A stretch of 64,000 nt of DNA from an uncultured Phycisphaerales bacterium (lineage in GTDB: Bacteria > Planctomycetota > Phycisphaerae > Phycisphaerales > SM1A02). Under the pieces are notes generated by a model. It did no database searches. It was not told where the DNA came from and saw nothing but the letters and a program-made list of their open reading frames with translations. Position numbers and translations under genes: made by a program. Shown here piece by piece: positions 36,445 to 45,059 of this stretch (the first letter of the stretch is position 1; the number at the start of each line of letters is the position of its first letter). The stretch lies in contig CAJQQE010000053.1 of NCBI GenBank assembly GCA_905480395.1, forward strand, positions 1 through 64,000, written 5' to 3'.

Positions 36445-38597
36445 TGATTCCAGTAGGAAAGCGGCCGTTCGATCACTGGTGCGTCATCGGTATCAACTTT
36501 GATGTCTTGGCGTTCTTGGCGATCGATCCGAAATCCGCTCTGTCGGAGGAACTGGGCGAATCCATTGATCCGCTCCACTTCGGCGGCGGTGAGGGAAGCG
36601 TCTCGTTTCAGGCCTTCAAAGATCTCGGCGTTTTCCAACCACCGTCGACGCTCGGCATCGGTCAGTCGAAGACCCACGGAGATCCGTTGCGGCGCCTCGG
36701 CGGTTCCGCCGAGCACTCGAATCTCGCGGGTCCACGTTTCGGCGCCGGTACGAGTCACGGTGAGGCGATGCGGACCGCGATCAACCTCGACCCCGCAGGG
36801 CGTAGTACAGATCACAAATCCATCGAGTGCCACCTCGGCGCCTCCGGCGAGCACCGGGAGGACGTCGCCCGAAAGGCGCCATTCGCCATCTTCATTTCGG
36901 ACGATCTGCGGGACGGAAAGTCCATCGAGAATCGCGTCGACCTGCAAGTATCCTGAAGCCACCGGCCCGGTCGTCCCAGACAAGCGTGCGGCGTCCGCTT
37001 GAAGCTGGTCGGCGATGGTCTTTGCGGCATCTGAATACAGACGTCCCGCCAGCGATTCGTCGACTTGCACCTTCGCCGAGCCTCCGCCGTCAGAGGCCAT
37101 CGAGCCCACGCGGACCACGAAATAGTCGCCCGCCTCAGCCGCGCCGGTTCCAGTCTCCAGAAGCCGCCAGCCGCCGCGGAGCGTGGTCTCCTGCATGCTG
37201 GTCCGATTCCCACCCACCTCGACCCGGCGAAGCGACTGGTCCATCGTTGCGAGATCCACGATGAGTACCGAACGGGCGCCGATGGCGGCCGCCAGTCGGG
37301 CGATCGAGGCGTCACCTTCTAGGGCGCGATCCGCAGCCCCTGGCTGCATGGCGCGAACCACGTCGGCGGGATCAACGGCTCGGAGACCGATTCCGGCCAC
37401 TGCACCACCGACATTCGCGGCCATTGCCTTGGCCGCATCAACGGGTAGGCCCGGGACATTTCCTTGCACCACCACGGCGACGGGACCAAGTGCGGCCAGG
37501 GTCTCGGCCGTCGTCTTGGCAACGACTTCGGGCTTCGCTTGGCGGCCCTCCGAGGATGACGGCGACGCCGCTGATCCTGGCGTGACGGCCGCGAAGGTCG
37601 AAGGAATCTTCCAACCGTCTGGGGCTGGACGAATCACGTCGCCCCGAGCGGCGTTGCCGGCCACAACTCGGCCGCGAGTCAGTTTCGCACCGACGATGGT
37701 GATCTCGACCGCACCGGTCTCCTGCTCGTCAAAGCCGAGCGTTTCGCCCGTGTCCGGATCAACGAGTGCCTCACCTCGATGAGACAGGATCCAAGTTTGT
37801 CCAGTATCGACGCATCCACCATCACCTCGATTAAAGGTGATGACCTCATTGGAAACTGCCAGTACCGAGGCGGGATAGGCGACATCAAGCACTCGGCACG
37901 CAACGTCGCTCGCAGCCTCCTCCGCCATTGAATCAAGCAGTCGATTCGTCGCATCACCGCCGGTCGGTCGAGCGCGATCGTTTTCGTCCGCAGATTCGGT
38001 ACGTTCCACGACCACGCTGGCGGTCTCGCCAACGACACCGGTCGTGGTATCGAGGATCTGGACGGCAAGCCCAATCCGGATCGTCCGGCGTTCCACGGTA
38101 CGTTCGATGCCTTCGAATTGACGAGTCCGGGTGATGTCCTCGAAATCGATGATTCGAGGGACCGCCATCCATTGCACTCCAGCGATTTTCAATGCCTTGG
38201 CCGCGTTCGGGTCATCCGCATTGACGAATCCCGAGGCCGCCAGGCTCTGTTCCGCGAGAATCGTATCGAGCCGCGCCCGGGTGACCAGGGTGAATTTCCT
38301 AGTTTGTGCCAGGGCGAGGCCGAGCCGTTCTTCGAGTGATTCCTGAATTCGGGCGAGGGCCACCCCACGTCCCTCGGCGTCTGCGGCGGCTCGCGTGGCG
38401 GGAGAAATCTCCACCGGTCCGACCGCGAGTGAATCGGGTCGATCCCCGCTCCCACGTCCCAGACCAGCCTGAGCCTGAACGGAGGCGTTGGTAAACATCG
38501 CGAGGCCGAAGATCGCCACGGAAGCGATCCGGCCAAACCAACGGCGACCGGCGGCCTGGCGGGAATGGCGAAGACAAGCAAGGGTGGGGTACGTCAT
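36438..38597 (-). CDS. Secreted CsgG-like and PEGA domain protein
   Basis: A 719-residue exported protein with a long signal peptide ending near VQAQA. Residues about 60-260 resemble the CsgG/FlgO family (RKFTLVTRARLDTILAEQSL is the hallmark), which bind peptidoglycan or form outer-membrane assemblies. A second, more divergent domain of the same type may lie around 390-540. A PEGA-like beta domain (CTTPCGVEVDRGPHRLTVTR, about 600-650) and a short helical end follow. GGAGGA precedes the ATG. It heads the cassette with the COG3014, YcfL and LpoB homologues, and LpoB shares the CsgG-type fold, so the first and last gene products are distant relatives. Confidence 0.75.
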   Translation of the reverse strand: MTYPTLACLRHSRQAAGRRWFGRIASVAIFGLAMFTNASVQAQAGLGRGSGDRPDSLAVGPVEISPATRAAADAEGRGVALARIQESLEERLGLALAQTRKFTLVTRARLDTILAEQSLAASGFVNADDPNAAKALKIAGVQWMAVPRIIDFEDITRTRQFEGIERTVERRTIRIGLAVQILDTTTGVVGETASVVVERTESADENDRARPTGGDATNRLLDSMAEEAASDVACRVLDVAYPASVLAVSNEVITFNRGDGGCVDTGQTWILSHRGEALVDPDTGETLGFDEQETGAVEITIVGAKLTRGRVVAGNAARGDVIRPAPDGWKIPSTFAAVTPGSAASPSSSEGRQAKPEVVAKTTAETLAALGPVAVVVQGNVPGLPVDAAKAMAANVGGAVAGIGLRAVDPADVVRAMQPGAADRALEGDASIARLAAAIGARSVLIVDLATMDQSLRRVEVGGNRTSMQETTLRGGWRLLETGTGAAEAGDYFVVRVGSMASDGGGSAKVQVDESLAGRLYSDAAKTIADQLQADAARLSGTTGPVASGYLQVDAILDGLSVPQIVRNEDGEWRLSGDVLPVLAGGAEVALDGFVICTTPCGVEVDRGPHRLTVTRTGAETWTREIRVLGGTAEAPQRISVGLRLTDAERRRWLENAEIFEGLKRDASLTAAEVERINGFAQFLRQSGFRIDRQERQDIKVDTDDAPVIERPLSYWNQW

Positions 38598-38779
38598 GGG
38601 ATCCTCCGGGCGATCTTGGATGAATCGAACTTCGATCGCGGTTTCATCGTCGGCATCTCGGGCTGCCGGGTCAAGCGTACTGAAGGGTATACTTGTCCTC
38701 TTCGCGCCTGGATCGGACCTCGTCCGGACGGGCTTCCGGCTCGCTTCACCACCTTCTCCAAAGACCAGCGGACGCCTCG

Positions 38780-40270
38780 ATGCTCGATGCCCTCTCCGAT
38801 CGCTTCAACGCGGCCTTCCGCGGTCTCTCCGGCCGAGGTCGGATTTCTGAATCGAATGTTCGCGATGCCATGAAGGAGGTTCGGACCGCCTTACTGGAGG
38901 CGGACGTTCATCTGGATGTGGTGAAGAAATTCTGCGCCGACGTCATTGAGGATGCCATCGGGCAAGAGGTCATCGAGAGCCTCAAGCCTGGTCAGCAGAT
39001 GATCGAGATCGTCAATCGACGGTTGATCGATCTGATGGGACCGGTCGACTCGCATCTCATGATGGTCGATCCGGGCCCGACCATCTTCATGATGTGCGGA
39101 CTCCAGGGAAGTGGAAAGACCACCACCTGTGGCAAGCTCGCGGCACTCCTCAAGAAGCGCGGGAAGCGTGTCCTGGTGGTCGCCGCCGACCTGCAGCGGC
39201 CGGCCGCGGTCGAACAACTTCGAATCACTGCGGAGGGCGTACAAACGGACGGCCCTGGTTCTGGCGAAGTTGGTTTTCATGGCGAACCAGAAAAATGCGA
39301 TGAATACGGCAAAGCCGTCGGCGCCGCGGTCGGAGTCTGTCGGCGGGGCATTGAACGTGGCCGCGCCGAGAAATTTGACGCCGTCATCCTCGATACCGCC
39401 GGCCGACTTCACATCAACGATGAGTTGATGAAAGAACTCGAGTCGATCAATCGAATGCTCACGCCGCACCAAATCCTCTTGGTAGTCGACGCGATGACCG
39501 GCCAAGACGCCGTGAATAGCGCGAAGGCATTCCACGAGCGGCTCGCGATTGATGGGGTGATTCTCACGAAGTTCGATTCCGATACGCGAGGCGGCGCCGC
39601 ACTCTCAGTCAAGCACGTCACCGGCGCCCCGATCAAATTCATCGGAATCGGCGAGAAATTCGACGCACTGGAGGAGTTCCACCCCGAGCGGATCGCGGGG
39701 CGGATCCTCGGAATGGGCGATGTGGTCAGCCTCGTTGAGAAAGCTCGCGACGAGGTCGACGAGGCCGAAGCTGAGGAAATGGCTGAAAAACTTGCCAAAG
39801 GCAAGTTGGACATGAACGACTTCCTGAAGCAGATGAAGACCCTCCGTCGGATGGGGCCGATGAAACAACTGCTGGGGATGCTTCCCGGGGTTGGTTCCGC
39901 ACTGAAGAACGTCGACATCGACGATGCCCAGTTCAATCGACTCGAGGGCATGGTCCACTCGATGACGCCCGGTGAACGCGAAGACGTCAAACTCCTCGGA
40001 AAGAATCGGAACCGAAGAATCGCCCGGGGCAGTGGTACGCAGCCCAACGAAGTCAATCGACTCGTCAAGCAGTTTGAAATGGTTCAGAAAATGACCCAGC
40101 AGGTGTCCGGGATGGGCATGAAGGGAAAGATCGGGGCGGCACGCGAAATGGCTCGAGGCGGCGGCCTGCCCGGTATGGGCGGGATGCCCGGACTCGGAAC
40201 CAAGGGGACGACCAAGACCCAGAGCCTGAAGACCGGATACAAGCAACGCAAGAAGGGCAAGCGTCGCTGA
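38780..40270 (+). CDS. ffh: Signal recognition particle protein Ffh
   Basis: A 496-residue GTPase that binds signal peptides on nascent membrane proteins and hands them to the FtsY receptor. It has the N domain (MLDALSDRFNAAFRGLSGRG), the G domain with GLQGSGKTTTCGKLA (about 106), the DLQRPAAVEQL guanine-binding segment, DTAGRLH and TKFDSDTRGGAALS, and the methionine-rich M domain (MKQLLGMLPGVG onwards) ending in a basic tail. A Gly/Glu-rich insertion replaces the usual short loop after DLQRPAAVEQL. The ATG at 38780 fits the family start. Confidence 0.95.
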   Translation: MLDALSDRFNAAFRGLSGRGRISESNVRDAMKEVRTALLEADVHLDVVKKFCADVIEDAIGQEVIESLKPGQQMIEIVNRRLIDLMGPVDSHLMMVDPGPTIFMMCGLQGSGKTTTCGKLAALLKKRGKRVLVVAADLQRPAAVEQLRITAEGVQTDGPGSGEVGFHGEPEKCDEYGKAVGAAVGVCRRGIERGRAEKFDAVILDTAGRLHINDELMKELESINRMLTPHQILLVVDAMTGQDAVNSAKAFHERLAIDGVILTKFDSDTRGGAALSVKHVTGAPIKFIGIGEKFDALEEFHPERIAGRILGMGDVVSLVEKARDEVDEAEAEEMAEKLAKGKLDMNDFLKQMKTLRRMGPMKQLLGMLPGVGSALKNVDIDDAQFNRLEGMVHSMTPGEREDVKLLGKNRNRRIARGSGTQPNEVNRLVKQFEMVQKMTQQVSGMGMKGKIGAAREMARGGGLPGMGGMPGLGTKGTTKTQSLKTGYKQRKKGKRR

Positions 40271-40279
40271 ATCCCTGAT

Positions 40280-41767
40280 TCAACCGCCCGGCAGCGGATC
40301 CGCCGCACGGCCTTCGCGCCAAGCATGGATCCGCGGCATGAAGACATCGCGAAGAATGATCTTCAGGCAGGCCGCAGCTGGCACCGCCAACAACATTCCG
40401 TAGAGTCCGGCCAGCGAGCCTCCCGCGAGGACTGCCACCACGATCGCGACGGGGTTTAAGTTGGTGACCTTCCCTTGGATGAACGGCGTGAGGACCCAGT
40501 CGTCAAGTGACTGGCCAATTCCATACACCAGCGTCGGCCAGACCAGAATTCCCCACCACGCCATCCGTTCCGTATCCGGGATCGAGAATTGCTCGACTGC
40601 CAGCAGGGTGACGGCAATCGGAACGCCGATCGCGGAGAGATAGGGCACCGCACAGAAGACGCCGACCAGCAAGCCAAGGGCCAGGGAATACGGCACGCCG
40701 ACGATGAACCAACCCACGGCGAAGATCGTCCCGAGGATGGCGCTGATCACCAATCGCCCACGGACGAATCCGGCAACCGCTTTGTCCATCTCTCGAACCA
40801 GATGAAAGACTCGCGTCCGACGATCCTCCGGGATCAGTTCGCGACCGAATCGGAGCACCTTCGGATAGGAGGTCGCGAAGTAAAAAAAGTAAAACGGTAT
40901 GAGGAATACCAATAAGCCGAGCTCGATGGAGCCCAAGGCAAACGCCCAGATTCGGCGGGCGCCAGCCCCCACGAAGCCCAATGCGGCTGATCCAAAACCG
41001 TCCTTTGCGATCGAGGAATCCGAATCCCCCGTCGACGACAGGCCGGCTGAAGGATCGAAGATTCCCCCGCCGAGTTGTCGAGCCACTTCGTCTCGCACCA
41101 TCGCCTGAAGCTGTTGGTCTTCTTCGGTCTCGGACTCGGTCACGGCGTCCGTCGTCTGGGGCGGTGCCTGCTCGCCCATGCTGGCGTCTTCGGAGGTGGG
41201 TTCAGTGGCAGGGTTCACCGAAGGATTTTCTGCTTTGGACGGCACCAATGAATCGGTTGACTGGTCATCACCAAAGACCTTCGCCGACCACGGGATTTTT
41301 CCTTCGATCCAAAGTTTGCTGTCCTCGGCCTGCGTCCGCATGTCCTCCGGCAGCAACGCCACACCCTTGTCAAACAGATCGGCGTAACGACCACTCCCCG
41401 CACTCGCGATGAACGAACCGGTTTGGCTCACCACCAAGAAGATGGTGGGGACGACAATGACCACCACACCAGTCATAAAGATGCCGAGGATCACGGCCAC
41501 CGAAACAGTTCTTGACCAATGGAACCATCGTTGCAGTCGCTCGATCAGCGGCTCAAAGAGATAGGACAGGGCCAGCGCGACCAACAGCGGGACCGTGATC
41601 GTGCTCATGGCGTAGCCGAGCCAGAGAATGGCCAGCACCGTGATGACCAGCATCACATCGCGGACCGACTGGATTTGCCAGACATGGAGGCGGGCGAGTG
41701 CCGGACCGTCCTGCGAAGACGTGGACGTGTCCGGCGTTTCCGAATTCTCTTGGCTTGGTGTACTCAC
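40280..41767 (-). CDS. AI-2E family (PerM-like) membrane permease
   Basis: A 495-residue polytopic protein. Two helices near residues 37-75 and the segment LVALALSYLFEPLIERLQRW match the family start; the C-terminal half has the conserved LVGVFCAVPYLSAIG, LDDWVLTPFIQGKVTNLNPV and the membrane helices after it. A loop of about 110 residues, rich in Ser, Glu and Asp (about 155-260), is inserted in the periplasmic or cytoplasmic region, longer than in typical members. The family was named for autoinducer-2 export but includes sodium/proton antiporters; the substrate is unknown. Confidence 0.88.
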   Translation of the reverse strand: MSTPSQENSETPDTSTSSQDGPALARLHVWQIQSVRDVMLVITVLAILWLGYAMSTITVPLLVALALSYLFEPLIERLQRWFHWSRTVSVAVILGIFMTGVVVIVVPTIFLVVSQTGSFIASAGSGRYADLFDKGVALLPEDMRTQAEDSKLWIEGKIPWSAKVFGDDQSTDSLVPSKAENPSVNPATEPTSEDASMGEQAPPQTTDAVTESETEEDQQLQAMVRDEVARQLGGGIFDPSAGLSSTGDSDSSIAKDGFGSAALGFVGAGARRIWAFALGSIELGLLVFLIPFYFFYFATSYPKVLRFGRELIPEDRRTRVFHLVREMDKAVAGFVRGRLVISAILGTIFAVGWFIVGVPYSLALGLLVGVFCAVPYLSAIGVPIAVTLLAVEQFSIPDTERMAWWGILVWPTLVYGIGQSLDDWVLTPFIQGKVTNLNPVAIVVAVLAGGSLAGLYGMLLAVPAAACLKIILRDVFMPRIHAWREGRAADPLPGG

Positions 41768-41776
41768 GCGGACAGA

Positions 41777-42235
41777 TTAGCCGCCAGCGCGATCGGCCGA
41801 GCGTTCTTCCAGGCGAATATCGAGGAGAGCCTGCTTGACCGTGGCCGGCGAGAACGCGGTGGAGAAGGGGCGGACGCCGAAGAAATCCTCAAGATCATCC
41901 TCGTCGGTCTTACTCATCAACCCCTGCTCGATCATCGCGAACACGATTCGGCCAAAATCGTCGGTCCGAATGATGCTCCAATGAGCCAGGACCGTCTCGG
42001 CCATCAGCCCGTACTTGCGAATCGCAAAATTCAGGAGGCCAAGGCTCAACTCGCCACCATCGACATGCCGCTGATGGACGTCTTCTTCGTCCAACGGTCC
42101 TTCAGGCATCTCCCCGTGGAGCCGTCGCACCGTGTGGTCGAGTCCTTCCCGGACAAACGCGAACGCCTCCATTGGGTACGGCGCGTTCTTTTCCAAGGCG
42201 GCTTTGAGATCGAGTTCCTCGTCGGGGGCGGTCAT
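41777..42235 (-). CDS. Minf_1886 family conserved protein
   Basis: A 152-residue soluble protein. The pattern YPMEAFAFVREGLDHTVRRL, then HVDGGELSLGLLNFAIRKYG and TDDFGRIVFAMIEQGLMSKT is that of the small family restricted mainly to Verrucomicrobia and Planctomycetes. No function is known. It lies 9 bases upstream of, and on the same strand as, the AI-2E permease, so the two may be co-transcribed. Its presence supports the phylum assignment. Confidence 0.82.
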   Translation of the reverse strand: MTAPDEELDLKAALEKNAPYPMEAFAFVREGLDHTVRRLHGEMPEGPLDEEDVHQRHVDGGELSLGLLNFAIRKYGLMAETVLAHWSIIRTDDFGRIVFAMIEQGLMSKTDEDDLEDFFGVRPFSTAFSPATVKQALLDIRLEERSADRAGG

Positions 42236-42285
42236 ACTGACATGCTAGCCGCTTGGAACGTGAGGGATCATCATTATTTGTGCGG

Positions 42286-43629
42286 TCATTGGCGGGACGG
42301 TCCCTTGCCCGAAATGTCCAGGGCCGTTCGATCTGGCGAAAGGAGCCATCGGGGGGCTTCGGTCCGAGCAAAGAGATCGCGGACTGGGTCACGTCCAGCC
42401 CCCGGGATGGCCAGAAGACCCGCCAAAGGCTCGGGGCCAAGGGTGACCGCGGTCGGATCCAGTCCAAGGCCGCGGGCGCCAGAGGTCGTCGCCATCCGAA
42501 AGAGCTGACACGCCTCGAATGGCCCTTCCAAGCCAGCGAGTACCCGCATTTCATCAAGGACGGACAAGCGGTCCGGAGTCTCGAGGCATGGCATCCCGTC
42601 GGTCCCAAGTGCGACTTCAATTCCCGCTTCCAGAAATTCACGCCATTGGTGATTGGGCCGACCCGCGCGGGGGTGTCCGAGGAAAGCGCTGGCTCGAGGA
42701 CAGAACACCACGGTCGCATGACGTTCGGCCAGTCCTCGGAGCCGAGCTTCATAGGCGAGCTCAGATTCGTCGGGCTCCGTGGGGTAATTGAGATGGGCGA
42801 GCAGCCAAGAACGAACTGGCGAGATTTCAAGCAGCGCATCAACCGGGTGTGATCCGCTGGGCTCAGGGGCGTCGCCCGCCGCCATACTCCCGACCTCCCG
42901 GAGAAGATCCAGAAATGGCCCCCGCCCGAAGCGAGTGAATTCCGCCTCCTCGGGCGTTTCAGCCAAATGCGTCGAGACCGCCAGTCCGCTCGCCGCGGCC
43001 GCTTCATAAACGGCGACGCCGCAAGAGTACGGCGCGTGCGGTTGGATACCCACGGCGAATCCAGGCCGATCGGGCCGTTCGCGAGCGAACTCCCGGACCC
43101 TTTGGACGCCGTCGAGGCCGTTCTTCGTTCGTCGTCCGATTCCGAAGACCTCGATGAACGAGATCCCCCCCATCTCAGAGTCTCCGAGGGCGCTCGCCGC
43201 GGAGAAGCCAAGGGCGCCGGCGATGTCACCGACCGCCACGACCCCGCCTCGAATCGAGGCTGCCACCCCCTGCTCAACCGCCTCGGCCACTTCCTGCGAT
43301 TTCTGGGGCCGCGAATCCCGAATACGACCCAGCCAATCCTCGAATCCGCGGTCACAAGCCATCGGACCCAACTTCGTCAGGTCAAGGTGGGTATGAGCGT
43401 TCACGAACGCCGGACACACGACCTCCTCTGGGAGATCGATGGTGTGGGCTTCCGGGACGCGCCCGATGCACTCGGGCGGACCCATGGCCACGATCGCTCG
43501 ATTTTCGATCAAGAGGCAGGCGGGCGCCAGACTCCGCATCCCATCGACGGCCCCGGCCACTCGGAGCAGGGTGGGGCGATCATCGATCACCGGGCGTCGT
43601 CCATCTGGTGCAATCTCAAGCGGGTTCAT
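42286..43629 (-). CDS. Amidohydrolase of the chlorohydrolase/deaminase group
   Basis: A metal-dependent hydrolase of about 447 residues. It has the family N-terminal beta sandwich, NAHTHLDLTK (metal His about 79 and 81), QPHAPYSC, the STHLAETPEE metal ligand and acid, and ALGTDG with the last Asp. This pattern fits deaminases such as aminodeoxyfutalosine deaminase (menaquinone synthesis), S-adenosylhomocysteine deaminase or guanine deaminase-like enzymes; sequence alone does not decide. The ATG at 43629 is used; a GTG at 43668 is also in frame. It lies 50 bases upstream of the Minf_1886 gene on the same strand. Confidence 0.82.
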   Translation of the reverse strand: MNPLEIAPDGRRPVIDDRPTLLRVAGAVDGMRSLAPACLLIENRAIVAMGPPECIGRVPEAHTIDLPEEVVCPAFVNAHTHLDLTKLGPMACDRGFEDWLGRIRDSRPQKSQEVAEAVEQGVAASIRGGVVAVGDIAGALGFSAASALGDSEMGGISFIEVFGIGRRTKNGLDGVQRVREFARERPDRPGFAVGIQPHAPYSCGVAVYEAAAASGLAVSTHLAETPEEAEFTRFGRGPFLDLLREVGSMAAGDAPEPSGSHPVDALLEISPVRSWLLAHLNYPTEPDESELAYEARLRGLAERHATVVFCPRASAFLGHPRAGRPNHQWREFLEAGIEVALGTDGMPCLETPDRLSVLDEMRVLAGLEGPFEACQLFRMATTSGARGLGLDPTAVTLGPEPLAGLLAIPGAGRDPVRDLFARTEAPRWLLSPDRTALDISGKGPSRQ

Positions 43630-43783
43630 GGGATCGGCCGATTCATGATGAGAAGGTTGCGGAGGCACGGCAGACTGCCGCCGCTCTTTCTACACTCTAG
43701 ACCACGAGAGAGTCTTGCTTCCGACCGACCGACCGGTCTCCTCGACTCCGCTTTCGAAACGCCATCCACCGGGATCCCCACCC

Positions 43784-44626
43784 ATGAAACGATGCTTGCT
43801 CCTTCTCTTCCCGATTGTGCTCTTCTCGATGGGCTGTATTCCGCAGGAAAAGTACGATGATCTGCTCACCGCCTATCGGGCCAAGGAACGGCAGAACATC
43901 CAGACTCAGTCTGAGATGGAGGCGATGCAGCAGAACGAAGGCATGCTTCGCGGCCAACTCCAGAAATCAGTGACCGATCTCGACCGAGCGCTTTCTCAGC
44001 TCGATGATCAGAATGGTGAGATTACCCGGCTTCGGGGCGACTTTGAAGCGATGTTGGACACCGTGAGCGGTCTCAACACCGGCCCGCTTCCCGCGGATCT
44101 GAATGCGGCTTTGGTTCGACTGGCGTCGCAGAATTCCGAACTCCTTAGCTTCGACGAACGAACTGGAATGCTTCGATTCTCAAGCGATCTGACATTTGAT
44201 CTTGGCTCCACAACGCTGAATCCTGCGGCCAAGCAGGCGATTGCCGCACTGGCGTCGATTCTCGAAGAGGGTGACGCCGTCGGTTTCGAGATCCGAGTGG
44301 TCGGACACACCGACAACATGCCCATCAGCAAACCAGATACCCGGGCCAAACACCCGACGAATATGCACCTCTCGACGCACCGAGCGATCTCAGTCCGAGA
44401 TGCCCTGGTCGCCGACGGAATCACCGCCAATCGAGTTCAAGTCGCTGGCTACGGCGAGTTTCGCCCCGTCGCAGAGAACGGCACGCGTGGCTCCGCCACG
44501 AACCGTCGAGTTGAGATCTTCCTCACGCCGATGCCGGCGGTCATGGACACCACCGTCATTCCGGACCCGACCGAAGTTCCACCGGCACCGGTCGCCGATC
44601 CGGGCGATGTTGAACCCCTGAAGTAG
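43784..44626 (+). CDS. OmpA-family lipoprotein, second copy
   Basis: A 280-residue lipoprotein with lipobox SMGC (Cys about 18), a coiled coil (about 25-105) and a C-terminal OmpA-like domain (about 140-250) with FDLGSTTLNPAAKQAI, VVGHTDNMPISKP (the ligand-binding Asp), VAGYGEFRPV and NRRVEIFL (the ligand-binding Arg). The key residues are better conserved than in the copy at 26137-26763. A short Pro-rich tail follows the domain. The true start is ATG 43784; the earlier in-frame start would precede the signal peptide. A strong terminator follows. Confidence 0.9.
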   Translation: MKRCLLLLFPIVLFSMGCIPQEKYDDLLTAYRAKERQNIQTQSEMEAMQQNEGMLRGQLQKSVTDLDRALSQLDDQNGEITRLRGDFEAMLDTVSGLNTGPLPADLNAALVRLASQNSELLSFDERTGMLRFSSDLTFDLGSTTLNPAAKQAIAALASILEEGDAVGFEIRVVGHTDNMPISKPDTRAKHPTNMHLSTHRAISVRDALVADGITANRVQVAGYGEFRPVAENGTRGSATNRRVEIFLTPMPAVMDTTVIPDPTEVPPAPVADPGDVEPLK

Positions 44627-44666
44627 TTCCAGACGGGGATTCGCCCCTTTTCGAGATCGACACATT

Positions 44667-44707
44667 CAAGCCCGGATGACCACGTGGTCATCCGGGCTTG
44701 CTTTTTC
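44667..44707 (+). terminator. Rho-independent terminator of the OmpA-lipoprotein gene
   Basis: A perfect 34-base palindrome (44667-44700, stem of 17 bp with a minimal loop at CACGTG) followed by CTTTTTC. It lies 40 bases past the stop codon. Confidence 0.9.
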
Positions 44708-45059
44708 ATCGGCGACAGTCGGGACCACCCGAACCGAGGCATCAAATCTGAGTTCGAATCCGGCTCAACGACCGAAAACGATCAATCTTGGTCTGGATTC
44801 AACCTATTCATGACATAAACACATTTTTAGGAAGGAAAATCGGGTCTATGCGGGCTAGATTAGAAGGGTCCCCGCCTGATGTACTGCTGGGCACCTTGTC
44901 CGACCCCCTGTGTGGCTGGTTTTCCGGGTTCACAGGGCTCTATCTTTCCCGTGAAAGCCCCCTTTCGACTCGCTTTTCCCTGTTCTGCGGTTCGCTAGGG
45001 ACTTTCTCGGATCCCGCGTCTCCCAACCATCGAGTTTTTACTCGAGGAGAATCTGATCA
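44708..45059 (+). promoter_or_regulatory. Upstream region of the dockerin-gene cluster
   Basis: About 350 bases without a gene. An AT-rich patch (44800-44840, ATTCATGACATAAACACATT, then TTTAGGAAGGAAA) is the likeliest promoter or transcript leader. GAGGAGAATCTGATCA just before the ATG at 45060 supplies a ribosome site. I recognise no riboswitch. Confidence 0.4.

Noticed and set aside
41519-42508. 329-codon plus-strand frame opposite the permease, Minf_1886 and amidohydrolase genes
   Set aside because: It spans three real genes on the other strand and has no ribosome site.
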